Source: Malachius bipustulatus (lineage: Eukaryota > Arthropoda > Insecta > Coleoptera > Melyridae). Taken from it: a stretch of 64,000 bases of DNA. Location of the stretch: positions 29,210,268 to 29,274,267 of the forward strand of contig OU342639.1 of NCBI GenBank assembly GCA_910589415.1. Direction: 5' to 3'. Below, piece after piece: positions 35,748 through 49,300 of this stretch. Both the position numbers and the translations under genes were made by a program. Positions within the stretch are counted from its first letter, which is position 1. Every line of letters starts with the position of its first letter. Below the pieces are notes generated by a model that saw only the letters and a program-made list of their open reading frames with translations, was not told the DNA's origin and did not search any database.

Positions 35748-36970
35748 TTTTATTATACAAACACAAATCTTTAGGGTACATTTTATAAATTAACAATAGG
35801 TTGTGACTTACGATGATTTGTTAAACATTTGATGAGAGACAACATGAATGCAATGTACAGAATGGTCACAAATAAGTGTAGATATTTACAGTTCTATTTA
35901 TTATCTAACATATAGATATTACAATGTAATGTAACCACATAAATTATAAAATGTACCACGAACAACATAAATGTTTTTCACATATATTAATTTCCAGTCA
36001 TCAAGTGCGATTCTATGTACAGTTTATTTCAATATAAACAAATTTGATATAAATTCATTTCACTTAATATAAATAATAAATCTATTAACAAGTTTATAAT
36101 AGTAAGATAAATTCACATCTTTTCATGGAATCAAACCTACCCTGTTTTATGTTGGTTTTCGTTTCCTTTTAATCGCGAAAGTCGCACAGAATTTCAGAAA
36201 TAAGACAACATTTTCATTTATTTTCTGGATAAGTATAAAGAAAAATAACATAAAACATGGTATGCATTTCCACTGGTAAATAGTTGAGTATTTCTTTGGT
36301 CTGATTAATGTTTGGCTAAGAAGTGTCGCATCACCGAGCGTCCTTTTACCAAACAAAAGAAGAAACGCTGAGTTTTTGGCAAGTTCAGTAAATCAGTACT
36401 TGTTCTAGACATTTATAATAAATAGGTACATTCATATATTATTCAATGGTATATGACAGATATTTAACAAAGGGAAAGAGCGATTAATTTTTTTTTGAAA
36501 ACAAGTACGGAATTTTCATGAACAACACCTTTTAATAAAAAATAATAAGGAAATGCCTGGCGATAAGAAGTCTAGGTACGCTCCCACGTTTTCACGATCA
36601 TGATTATTTGTTAACACAAATAAACTCAAATATTTCCAAAAATACAATTCCAATTTGGATTAAAATTGTTTACAGCCGGTTTGTAAATAGACTCCTACAC
36701 ACCCCGCGTAAGTATTCTTTAAAAAGTAACCAATAACCAACGGACATATTTTGATTTAGGTCAAGAAGATATATACAAAACGAGATGTTAATAATTTCAA
36801 ACGCCCTGTATAAAATAATAGTGGCATCCCGGCGCTCGACGACAAGGTTGCGCACTAGCACTATTACACATCGGTGCGCAGGTCGACTAGAAGCAGTAGG
36901 TGCGCTGGCCCGGGCACGCGGGACTGCTAGGACTTCCTGGCGGCTGCGTCCTGCGGCCCGGGCACTCTGG
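35748..36970. other. convergent 3' region between the EB gene and eva-1
   Basis: 3' flanks of two converging genes. Mostly AT-rich. A GC-rich patch at about 36815-36970 directly follows the eva-1 stop codon; it keeps the eva-1 frame open for 27 codons. No other gene seen. Confidence 0.5.
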
Positions 36971-37356
36971 TCACCCATAGTAGTACCTTGTGCCACCCTG
37001 AGCCGAGCTCAGCGCACGTGGCACGAGGTCGCTTTCGGCAACTGCTGGTTGCGGCGGGCGGCGTAATGTGTGCTGATGGACGTGAGGATACCGCACCACT
37101 TCGGCTATGCTGCCCAGCGGATGTGTGAGAATGTGAGTCGGTTGCGGCGTTAGGTCGATGTCAGCGTCCACTTCGCTGATGTCGTCGGTGAAGCCGTTCG
37201 GAACAGAATTTTCCGCCACGTTGGTGGCGTGGAATTTGGCCTCTCGTCGTGCGCGGTGACGCTGCACCAGAAGACGGGCCACAAGTACCACCATCAGAAG
37301 GAGGACACCACCGGAGATGCTGATTATTAGATATAGGTAGAAGCGCTCTTGGTTTT
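36971..37356 (-). CDS. eva-1: eva-1 last exon: transmembrane helix and cytoplasmic tail
   Basis: Acceptor TTACAG at 37357-37359, stop TGA at 36971-36973. About 5 residues precede the hydrophobic helix; a basic stop-transfer (QRHRARREAK), an acidic patch (DDISEVDADIDLTPQ) and a C-terminus RYYYG follow. The exon is markedly GC-richer than its surroundings. The TGA is followed by C, and the frame stays open for 27 codons to TAG at 36887-36889. Confidence 0.9.
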
Positions 37357-40300
37357 CTGTAATTATACACATTAATTTTAATTTGAAAGCTAGTTTATCT
37401 ATGAAAGGTGTTTATTTTATGTTTATGCATTGTAAAAGTTTTGACTAAACGATTCACAAACTGGAGGAATACCCAGAAAGGTATTGCACACACCTATAGT
37501 CTTATAATAGTTGTGTTTGTGGATAAATATTCTCATGAGAGTACGGAAATGATTTTCTTTTTTAAATTCATGGTATAACACGTCTATTAAAAAATATATA
37601 AGAACATCGTATAGCATTGCGTGAAAACGATTTAGGAATGCACAATATTAAAAATGGCGGAATTTCTGTTGGTTGAAGAAAGAGCTAGATCATTGCTAAA
37701 CATGCAAAACATAATGCACATGCAGCGGTTTTTCTACTACAACTCTAAGCGTAATCAATTACTATTTTATGTAAGAAAAACCTATTAGTTGGGGTAACTA
37801 TAGTTCAATATTGGTTACCCAGTTAAAACAAACCTTACCTGTATGTCTTGCCGATTTTATATAACTCAAGCAACCTTAATATTGTAGCTAGCTGGTAGGT
37901 AGTTCAGTGATTATCAGAAATATGAATCGGTAAATTATTTAGATCATATTACGCGATCCTGAGGAATACCTATCTGAAGATACCAAAGAGTGTTCCTGTA
38001 ACGAGGCTGTTCCAAAAAGTGCACAACGCACAAATCTTTGTTTCAACCATGGAATCAATTTAATAAATTATTATCTATCTTAAATGGCCCGCTTATATCA
38101 ATCTCCAGATAATGAAGTTGTATGAAGATTAATTGAAAAATAATTTCATTGTTCCACAAAGATTTGCACTCGTGAGAAGACAGTTTTGCTTTCTGTTTTT
38201 GGGGTTTGTACCTCATCGTTCTCTATAATCCGATTTTATTTGCAACATCCTCGTACCTACTCTTCGGATGACCTACTTACGTGAAACGAAGGTATAAGCG
38301 TTGATCCATTCAGAAACAAAGCCGACCACTCTGGACTTCTCCTGCTGGTCGGCGGCGGTAGTGTAGATGGTGATGGTGCAGTTGATATCCGTGGGCTCAG
38401 GGTCGGGGACTCGGGAGGGGCGGTAGAGGTCAGGGGCTGCGGACCGAGAGGGCTTCCCTGATGCTGGAACGAAATACGAGTGATGTTTCAGTTCCCCATA
38501 TCGATGTCGATGTCGATGCCGTTGGCCGTTGGCCGATATGCCGTGAATGGTGGAGGCTCGTGTGGAAAGGCTGTGCGAAACAGTGGCGTATTCAGCAGAG
38601 AGAGGGTATTCATGTTAATGAGGGTTTTCATATCAATGTGACTAAGAACTTTTTATTGCTTACTACGTCACCGGTAATGAAGTCTGACGTAGTTGTGGAC
38701 ACTGTCGTGCCAAATAGATGTACGATCATTTTTAATAAAATGGCGTCCGATTTAGTCAGATGGATCAAGAATTATTTTGAAATTTTGAATTTAAAAGCAC
38801 GTTTTGGTGAAATTTTCGAACACTAACTACCCAATACCTATATTAAAGTTAACAAAACAAACTTTGGTTTATTAGATAGGCTGACGATTTGAAGTAAAGT
38901 AATTCTGGATCAATTCTGTAAGCCCTAAAACTTAAGAAATTAACTAGCAGGAGATGAAGAAATGATCATCGAAATTTTGGGTAGGTAGCTGACGTCAAAT
39001 TTATAGTAGTAAAAGAAAGAGAGAGAGAGAGAGGGGACAGGAAAAATAAATTAACCCTAAGAAAAGTTAAGCCTTCTCTTACAAAGGAGGTTTGGGTTTT
39101 GACACAAATTGATTTTAAGTATTTCCGGAATTTCGAACTGATACGAATTTTAATTTTTACATTTTATTTTTTATAAAAGTATATGTTTTTTGGATAATTA
39201 TATTTGCTTTTGGGATTAGTTGCAAGGTACGCCACTGTGTTTACGGTAGTGTATGTGCGATAGTGAGCCGGCTCCACCCTTAATGTGTCCGACAATTCGA
39301 TCCCCGATCTTCCACTTCAATCATGGATTGAGGAAATTTACACATAACCTCATCCTATTTCTGGTGCGACCAATATCTAACTATATCGGCGATTATTGAC
39401 TGGTAATTACATATTAAACCAAAACCATAAATGAACATTTAATTGGCATATAAGTACAAATTGACATACAATTATATCTAAGTCAAAATTTATAATTTAA
39501 CTAGAAATCAATTTAACCAAACTAAATTTTTTACTATTTCTTTGAGTCAGACTGTATGTGTTATGTACCGCGCTATTGTGTATTGAGTTTTCATATTGAA
39601 CCACTTTGAATAAATTAAATTTGAAAGTTATTGGTTTTTAGGTTTTAATTTAACTTGCCAGTTTACAATTCGAAATTCATTAAAATTAAAAGTCACTACC
39701 ATCATAAAAGACTAGTTAGAATAAGTATTACTTTAAATCTTTCGTATGATATGTGTGGTGTGTATCTGAGTGATACGATATACTAATGAGTCCATAAACA
39801 AGGGCGAAACGAAAGATGTTTAATTTGTTCTGCAAAGAATCTTTAATGGAAATTAATCCTGAATCCTAATAAATTTTAATCTAATAGTTACAATATATTT
39901 TTAATTATACCTGCAATATGTTGTAGCAATTGACAACTGAAACCACGATTATTACTGATAAACGGAAATTATCAACATGACTCAATTATTACGTTGATTA
40001 ATCATTAATAACAAACCACCAATAGGAAGCGCTTAGGTTAACGCATAAGGGTGAGCCGACTGATGGGGCGAGTGCATTGAAATGTTAACGCAACTATGAG
40101 AAATTGTGCCATTACTCTAGTGCCTATAATCAATCAATAATAATAATTATAATCCTAATAACTTCTAGTCGTGTGTTGAAACAATGGAAATGTAACTCCC
40201 ATAGCGCAGTGTACAATTATTATTAATATACCTAAGTATGTACTTAACTATAATTAATGCAATTTACTAAGTAGTGTTGTTAGAGTATGTATTTCGGGTT

Positions 40301-43300
40301 TAAAAAGATAAAATTCTTTTGCGTCACTCCTCCAGAATAAAATTATTAATGTACCTACCTATACGTCTCGTCTGGAGAGAGATTTTTAAAGGAGCACATC
40401 TGCGACTGTTCATGTCATGCATTGCGATTTTCAGATTATTAGAGAGATGAAAAATCGGCGCCTTCATATTACCAGCTCATTTGTAATTCTGGCCGAATAT
40501 ATATTCAAGTGCCTCGGTTTTCGCCAGGAAGGTATTTATCTTCATTAATATTCTTTAATAAGTTCTGCTATTTTCATTTTGTTTTTCGGCAAAAGAGGCC
40601 TTCTCGTTCGTTGGATAATGCTCGTTAAATTGCGAATGATCTACATAAATTTGATTGCAAATGCTGATTTTTCATCTTGCCTTGCTTGGAAGCGCAGGCA
40701 GCCGTCATACCAAACGTTTGCGAACTGATTTCGGTCCGGTCTAAAAACAAATGTTTACTGTCGTAATTTTATTAAAAGTTTTCGGAATGCCTATTCTTTA
40801 AATCGTTATGTAAATTAAGAAACGATGCCAACAAAGCCCCTTTAACCAGGAAATAATCCTTTATAAGATAAATTCATTCAAAGGACCCACAAAATGACTG
40901 TCTCTATAAACAGCGAACTTAAATCGATGAAATTAAAACAAACCCGACTGTTTTTCCACGCTCAAATGGCTGCCTAATTCCATAATTTCGCGTTTGCTTT
41001 ATTCCGACGAGCCTTCGTATCCTTATTGAAGATATTTTGCTTGAAATTCTTCAATTTTTTTTCACGTTTCATGTGAAACCGATATAATTCAATATTAACA
41101 TTACAAAGGCACTATACAGCATTACAAACAACATATCACTGAAAGCATAGAGTTGCATTATTCACATGCATAAAAACATTTTCACAAGCCCACATTACAT
41201 GCTTCTTCCATGAAGCAAATATAAATAAAATAGGTAACAGCAAACACAGGCTGAAAAATGGGACACCGAAATTGTCGTTATCAAGCAAAAGCGGGTGCAG
41301 TTTCACCTATACATATATGTACCTATATATGATGGAACAAAACAAAAAAATATGTAACATCAACAAATACATTCGTTTACAAATCTTTTTTAGCAATTTT
41401 AAAGGAAATCCATAAATAATTTAAACTAATTAATTAATATTTCATTTCCCGATGTTTGATGTTCATATACCTATAATCATTCAATTCTGATTCCACATTA
41501 TGACATCCATTATACTACAGCATCATTTACGTATATGACCGGTTAATTTTTGTATTTTCTCCACAAAAAAATATATTTTACAGTTGAAAAAAGTCACGTG
41601 ACTGCTCATGCCCGTCATCAGTTAAAATCCTGGAAGAATTTTTCAATGGAAAAACTAATTGAAAATTGAAAAATATCCAAATTCCATGTACTTTATGTGC
41701 ATGTGACACTATACTGATAGTGGACACTACACAGCGTATACTCTTTTTATAGAATAAAATTGATAATTTTATAGAAAAAATATTTTTGAAAAGTAGGCTC
41801 GAACATTTCGACAGCACAAATTAAAATTTTTAGTACCACCACTCTAAGGATCTAAGCATCTGTGTCGTAATACTCGAAATTGATTCACTTTTTTGAATTT
41901 TTCTTCAAATGTCATTTTTTTATTTATACCTAATGCATTTTCACCCTAAGTTTCAATCATCCTGCATTCTGGAAACTATAAACTTGAACCCTTCCGTGGT
42001 ACCTTCTAACCCAGAAAAATCTAGCTTGGAGATACCATTTCCAGCTTGTCAATAAAAAAATTATCCCCATATCGCTGCGAGTAAAAATTCAAATTTATGC
42101 TTAAAAGAACAAATACTAAATTGATTTTGACGTGCACGAACTACATTTTCGAAAATAATTTTTCTTAGAATTAGAAATTTCCTTCTTTAACCCTTTCCTT
42201 CCCAGGGATGCCATATGGAGAGGTACGTGAATTTGGCCCGAAAAAAAGTCGGGTTGGGTGATAAAACTTCATAATCGATTGTCCAATATATGATATGATA
42301 GAACCACGTTCTATCATATTTATTTTCGTTTTACCACCTAGTTTTTTATGAATTTTTAAAAATTTTCGTGCTAACTTCACAGGCCTAAATGGTGGTAAAA
42401 CGCTACCATTCGTTTGCCCATCGTTAGACCTTGTTTTATGGTGGAAAAAAAGTTATGGAATAAATAATTTTTACCATGGCCAGTACCTATGAGGTTCTAG
42501 TAACCCGGACCAAGTTTACGTGGGTGGTAAAACCAAAACGATGACTTGAAAACGTGGTACAACTTTTTATATACAATAAGTCCATCATTTTGGTTTTACC
42601 ACCCATGTAAACTTGGTCCGAGTTACCAGAATCACATTACGTGTCGGCAATAGTATAAAAATTATTTATTCCATACTTAACTTTTTTCTAAAGGTGGTAA
42701 AACAAAATGAGTTGGTGGTAACATGGTGGAGATGGGCAACCTAATGGTATTTTTTACCACCAGACCAGCGTTTTTTTTTTGGGCTTGTGAAGTTGGCCCG
42801 AAAATTGAAAAAGTTCATAAACATTACTCAATCGATTATGAGTTTTACCACCCAGACACTCTTTTTTTCGGGCCAACTTCACGCTCTTCATATGGAGTCA
42901 TGTCAGTTTACCAGATAACTAACTGAAATATCAGCTGCAACATTGATGACAGTTTCTCATCACTGCTTGCTTATAATGACATTTTACACAGTTTTTGTTG
43001 TACTATTATTCTTGGTGAAATTTGTCATCAGATTGACAAAAAATGTTTTTTCAGATGTTTGAGAATGAACTGGGAAAGAAAGGGGTTAACGGAAGAGCAC
43101 ACTGTAAATTGAAGATTTACATATAAAGTACGATATCAAAGGAGTTTTTCACCTACAATATCAACCAAAGGAATTAATTAGAAAATGGTCAATTTGAGAG
43201 AGGGCCTCAAACTTGCAAGAATAGCCAGAAACATCCCCTCCCCCCGCCTTTTACTCAAATCCACGATGCCAGTAATTTACCGATAAGTACACGATTCTGG

Positions 43301-46300
43301 AAATAATGACTAATTATGCATGTTTTAGTACCTACTCAGAACTCTTAAATTTTGGGTTACAAAAAATGTCCTAGAACCTCTGGGACACCATAATGACGTT
43401 ATAAACTAAGACCATGTGCAGTGAGGAAATTATTAATAACACTTACCGAAATCGAGCACGTTGGTTTTGTGAGGAGGACTCTTAGCATTTGCACTGGGCG
43501 AGTCCTTAGTTAAGTTATCGCCTTTCGCGGTACTCTCTACGTTGGGTGCAGCAGGCGATGCAGCCGACTCCCTGATGTATTCGTTACCGACGTCATATGT
43601 GTCAAAGTCATCCACGTCCAAGTCTTCGAATTCCTGATCGTTCTCAACTTCGTCGTCTTCCAATTGGCCCTCGTATTGTTCCTTCAGCACTTTTCTTGGA
43701 ACTGAGAACAGTAAACTTAAATATCGCTGGTGATGAGCAAGACCAAGACCATGATAGTCTTTTGGTTTCGTTCTTGCGAGTCTTGGTCTTGGTTTTGCTA
43801 TTGCATGCAGATTTTCAAAGTGCTTAAGACATAAGTATTACTTTTGGTTGCTAAATTTTACGCCATACAAGCAAAAGTAATATTTATTAAATTCTTCCAA
43901 GCACTGAAAAGAAAAACTCATTTTTCGGTTCTCTAGGTTTGAGAATAAACCTATAGACGATGGGTCGTAATATAAATTTTTTAACTTACCACACGTGTAA
44001 ACGACTTTGAGGTACATGCGAGATTCTGGTCGACAAGGACTACCAAAAGTGCTTACGTCAGCGGAAAGTTCACATTTTCTTTTTCCATGGCAAATTTGCA
44101 TAACGGTTTCGGTTGCGTAACTCACCAAGCATGCTAGAATTCATCATACTTGCTATTAAAGATGAAAATAATCTAAAATGGGTGTGAAAACGAGGGAAAT
44201 ATAAAAATATGGGGATAGAACTTCCTATGTTAAAAAAATACATCGTAATCAGCATCCTTTCCATAAATATTCATTATTTTCCCGGCAACTGGCATAAAAC
44301 CCATTTTTGGACACAGCTCAGTTTCATGTATGAACATTATCTACCATTTATCATTACCTATCTGGTTTTCACAACGAATAGTTGAAATAAATTAAACACG
44401 ACAAAATCATTCTTAATATTTACACATTTTACTTTAAAAAATTTTATGCTGAAATTATTCGAACCTCAAAGCCTAATTGTTCTCATTTTATGGGAATACA
44501 TATCTCGAATCAACAGTGCAAAGGTGTGACTATGTTGTTATGAAATATAAAATTGATATATTCCCGATTTTATTCATGAAATCCCGATGTCTTTCAGCTT
44601 CAATGCAACTGGCAATTCGTCATTTCACGTTATTGAATGTATTTCATCATTTATCCAGATAAATGGGATTAGTTACAATAAAATCTGGAAAATTCTTTGT
44701 GAATCTTGAACACAAAGCCTTGAATACTTCTCTACTCTCCATACGTATATGTTTCTTGAAGTTGTTGGAGATCTAATAACTTTTGGAGAGGTATTCAAGT
44801 GAAGGCACACATTTTATTTTACAATTCGGTTTTATTGCGACAAAGTTAACTGAGTCAAGTTTCATCATTTCTGTTACTCGAATTGTATTCCTGGATGGAA
44901 CGTGAGAATAACTTCTGTTGGAGAACAATGAATCAATTATACATGCATGATTTTCCAAAAATTTCATATCGGCGTTATTGCAAAATTATTTAAAGCACTA
45001 CAACTTTCATTATTAATATCTGACGTTCATCTTTTGCGTCAGTAGGCATGTCTGCGAATGCATAAAACGAAAATTCCTTTTTCTTACTTCTTCCTTGGAA
45101 TTCCTATCTCGGCAGTAATTTGTATCAACGTAATTAGATGATGAATGTTCATCAAGTGAGCTTCTTTCAAAGTATTAAATACGAATGGATTTCCTGCATC
45201 TTACAAAGCAAATGCTTCACCATGATGTCAATATCGTATCAGAATATCCTACAGATCGTTCTTTTTTCTTTTCCCCATGAAAACCAATGATATGTAATAT
45301 TATTATAAGCTTTATCTTTAATTGTAATTATCTTCAAACTGTGTCTTTAATATTGCATAAAATTTTAAATCGAGATGCTTTGGCCTTAATAACTCGCTTT
45401 GGATGTTTCAAAACATTCAGATGTTCAAGACATTAAAATCTTCAAACCTCAAGATCTCTGCAAATCGCACATGAAAGAAACTGAATTGGTTTTTACAAAT
45501 TAGCTTGTATCAATGACAAGATCTGAACAAAAACTGAGTTCTGCATCTCAAACAGTTCCCCAGATATCTTCAAAAAACTGGAAAAATAATCTGTTTTGAC
45601 CAAAAAATATCGCTTTAAAATTTTATGCAATATTAAACAATACAGGCTGTCCCAGTTTTCAATAGCATAACTTCAGCATTCGATAGAAAAATCATTTTTA
45701 AGATAGAAAGTTTTATACAACAAGATGCATCGAAAAGTCCTTAGTTCTTTGGAATTATGGAATTTCTCAACATTTTTCACAATAGCTGCGTTGATTGTTG
45801 TTAAAGTGTGTTGTTTCCTTTTTTATTGATAATTTCTACACCACTGACTTTAATGCAGATTTGATGTTTTGGGTAGATAGGTACCTTGTTATGTTTAGAG
45901 CAGAAAAGCCATGTTACGTTTTTGTTGCAGGAAGCACTGTTTTCAAGATATTCCAGAATGTAGGAGCCCTTGCAAGTTTTTTATAATGCAACACGCTTCA
46001 ATAACGATCAGAGAAATAATGATCGATTTCCGAAAAAACTCATTATCATTGATTTTTATGTTACTTTACCCTGTACGAGTTCGTACATTGTGAAATATCT
46101 CGCAAACAGTGCGTTCTACGATGAAAACGTAAAATTACTTTTCTCCTCTAAACAAAACGGGCTATCTAACTACCAGAAATGTCAAATCGGCATGAAACTC
46201 AGTGGCGTAGAAATTATGCAATAAAAAAATAACAACACACCCAGATCTCCGCCGCTGCATTGAAATTTTTTTTATTATGAGCATCAAATCATGTTATAGT

Positions 46301-49300
46301 ACTTTAATTACCGCAGCTACTGTGAACAATTTTGAGAAATTCCATTTAGCCAATTTTGAGATATTAAAAAAAAAAAATTTTCTTTCAGAAAACTCAACAC
46401 CCAGTGTCTCGAGAACTTAAAATGACGTTTTCTACAGAATGCTGAAGTTACGCTACTATAAACTTGGACACTGTGTATACAGAGTGATTCATGACTAATG
46501 CGACGTAGTTAAATGCCAGGTAGGAGACATCGAGGCAAGTCAAAATCTATACAAAGTTATAGGGTGCTTTCTATGTTTGGGCATGAATTTTAAACTGACA
46601 AAATTTAACAGATACGCACTCTTCTACTGAGGCACTTCAAGATGACTCATTGACAAATTGAAAATCCAAGACAGTACTCGAAAAGAAATGCTCTTTTTTG
46701 ACAGAAAAGCGGATTTTTCGATCGGTTTTCGGAAAAAACGGCATCGGATTCGGAAAGTGCAAAAAAAAAAGCTATGAAACTAACTTCTGAAATCGAACGG
46801 CACACTTCGCTACCAGTTCCACAAAATACGATCAAAAAAAGAACTTGCACCTGCTAAACTTCAATTTTCAATCTTTTCGCACACATTGTTTCTAATGTTC
46901 CTCAAAATTTACTTAAAACCATTTCAAAAGCTGTAGCTCTATGAATTTATGGAATTGCCAGAATTTTAAGTTTAGAAACCAGGGCCGTACATGAAGAAAA
47001 CTTGTTTGCATTTTTTTAAAAGGAAGCACATTTTCAGATGGACATTCGGAAAAAAAACGACATCGGATTCGGAAAGTACAAGAAAAACGCTATAAAATGA
47101 GTTTCTTAAATCGAACGGCACACTTCAAAATGGTTCACAAAAAGATATCAAAGTAAGAACTTGAGTAATCAAATCAAAACTAAATACGTGAACTTCAATT
47201 TTCAATTTTGCCGTAAAATTGTTGCCACTGCAAAATTTACCGGATAGCCTATTCGAGACTTTTAAGGATCCAGGGCCGTACTTAGAGAAAAATTTGATTT
47301 CATTTTCTTAACGAAAAGGACATTTTGCGATCGATTTTCCGCGGAAACGTCATCGGATTCGGAGAGTACAGGAAAAATGCTATGAAATGGCTTCTCATAT
47401 CGTACGGCCCACTTCGACCAGCTTCACAAAAATCGATTGAACCAAATTCTTATTTTGATTTTATTTTGCGAAACTGGTCGAAGTGAGCCGTACGATATGA
47501 GAAGCTCATTTCATAGCATTTTTCCTGTACCCTCCGAATCCGATGACGTTTCTTCCGAAAGTCGATCGGAAAACCCGCTTTTCTATCAAAAAAGGAAATT
47601 TTGTTGGGTTGCATCGAACTGTTGCAAAGATATCGTCGTTTCAAATTTAAACCGAAACATAGACAACACCCTGTATCTTCGTACCTGTTGGCAGAAAAAA
47701 AAATTGTCATATATTTAGACTTGCCGCGATGTCTCCATTTAACTACGTCGTATTAGTCATGAATCACCCTGTATAGTATGTAATTATCGCTTCATAATTT
47801 ATTCGAGGTAGGAATGCTGAGATATATTCGACAAGAAGAAAAGACGTAATATAAAACAAGTGCTTTTAAAAGAGGGGCGAAGGGAGGAATAAGAATGCAG
47901 GGATAGGCAAGGGTGAGAAAAAGGAAACTGCAGTTTTAGTGCGGCAATATTCAAATATAGACAACAGTAATCGATATAAGTTTTAAATTATAGTACCGTC
48001 ACGTCTTTGGAATTAGAGTAAATTTTTAGGTGTATATTTCTGAATTCTATTCATCCTCTTCTATGAACTCTACTCGCGTAACATTTGAACCCCGTATACT
48101 CTTCTATATCTTAACAATTCTGTTATTTTATTCATTTCGCTGCCGAGAAGGTCCAATAAATATTTACCTAGTCTTACTTCAGTAAAGAGGGGTTCTTTTG
48201 CTGGAACAAAGAGTAACACCGGGAGACATCTCTCCTCAAGCAATTTGTTTAATCCCCCTTTACAGACTTGATTCAAGTCCGCCTGCGCACGGAGATTTGC
48301 AATAGCAATGATGCCAAGAAGAATTAGAATTATAAATAATAAGAGGATTCAAAACTTTCCGTGTTAATTGACCCATGCTTATTAATGGACTGCTCTAACT
48401 CTAGTGTCGACATCTAAAATTATTGATAAATTTCCTTTCAACTAAGATGTGATAATTTAACGACGTTAGATTAGAAGTGACCTAAATTTAACAAGAATCA
48501 AAACTGTGATTTTTACCCATCGATTATTATGTGATAAATTATCTGTTAAAAGGGCCGGATTAATTGAATTTTAGGTTTTGGCTTTTTGATCTTCTCCATG
48601 TAACGTCTCCGATAAAGTAATTAAAAGCCATATTTGAAGAGCAAGGTGCTATTTCGTTAATTTCCTATGGAGCTGTCCGAAATTTAATTAAGCAATACTT
48701 ACAGGGTAAAAAGCGTTTTGATTTAGGGTGAAGTGTGGATGTAGTGAAGTGGAAGGAATATAAAATCACTCACTTTCCTCTGGTACGCCTTGAGGTTGAG
48801 GACACTGTATGCTTTCGTACTCGGTCCTTCCGTAGCTCGCACTGTAGACCGCTACTCGAGAGTTTGGATTGCACTTAAGTTGAATTCGTTCATTTTCACA
48901 TGCCACCTTACTTCGAAATTCAACTGGAAAAAATATTAACGTTTAAAAATATAATAGAAACGTAAAAAATCGACAAAAATATCATCAAGTACACAACCTA
49001 TATAATATAAAGTTCCAATTTAAATTTTCATTGGTTACAAGACGTTCTATCAAAAGCCTTCCTTACTCATTTCAATTTGCAATTAAATACAATTATTGTA
49101 AACAAGAATCTATGACGAAGGGTTCTTATACATTTTTATGTTTCAATTAAAGGCAAAAATCTTTTGAACCTCGTAGTATGAACTAGTTTCACATAATTGA
49201 GCTTCGTTCTCCTTATTTAAGAATAGTTTCTATTATCAATTTCGGAATTGAAATTGAAAATCTAAAGCCCCTGCAAAATTTTGAATTTGTTACTTTGATT

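Noticed and set aside
36670..37370. Several long frames overlapping the eva-1 last exon on both strands
   Set aside because: GC-rich DNA lacks stops in all frames; only the frame that continues the spliced eva-1 protein into its helix is supported.
38461..38826. 121-codon plus-strand frame
   Set aside because: Overlaps the antisense side of an eva-1 acceptor, no recognisable domain, low-complexity Asp/Val start from a GATGTC repeat.
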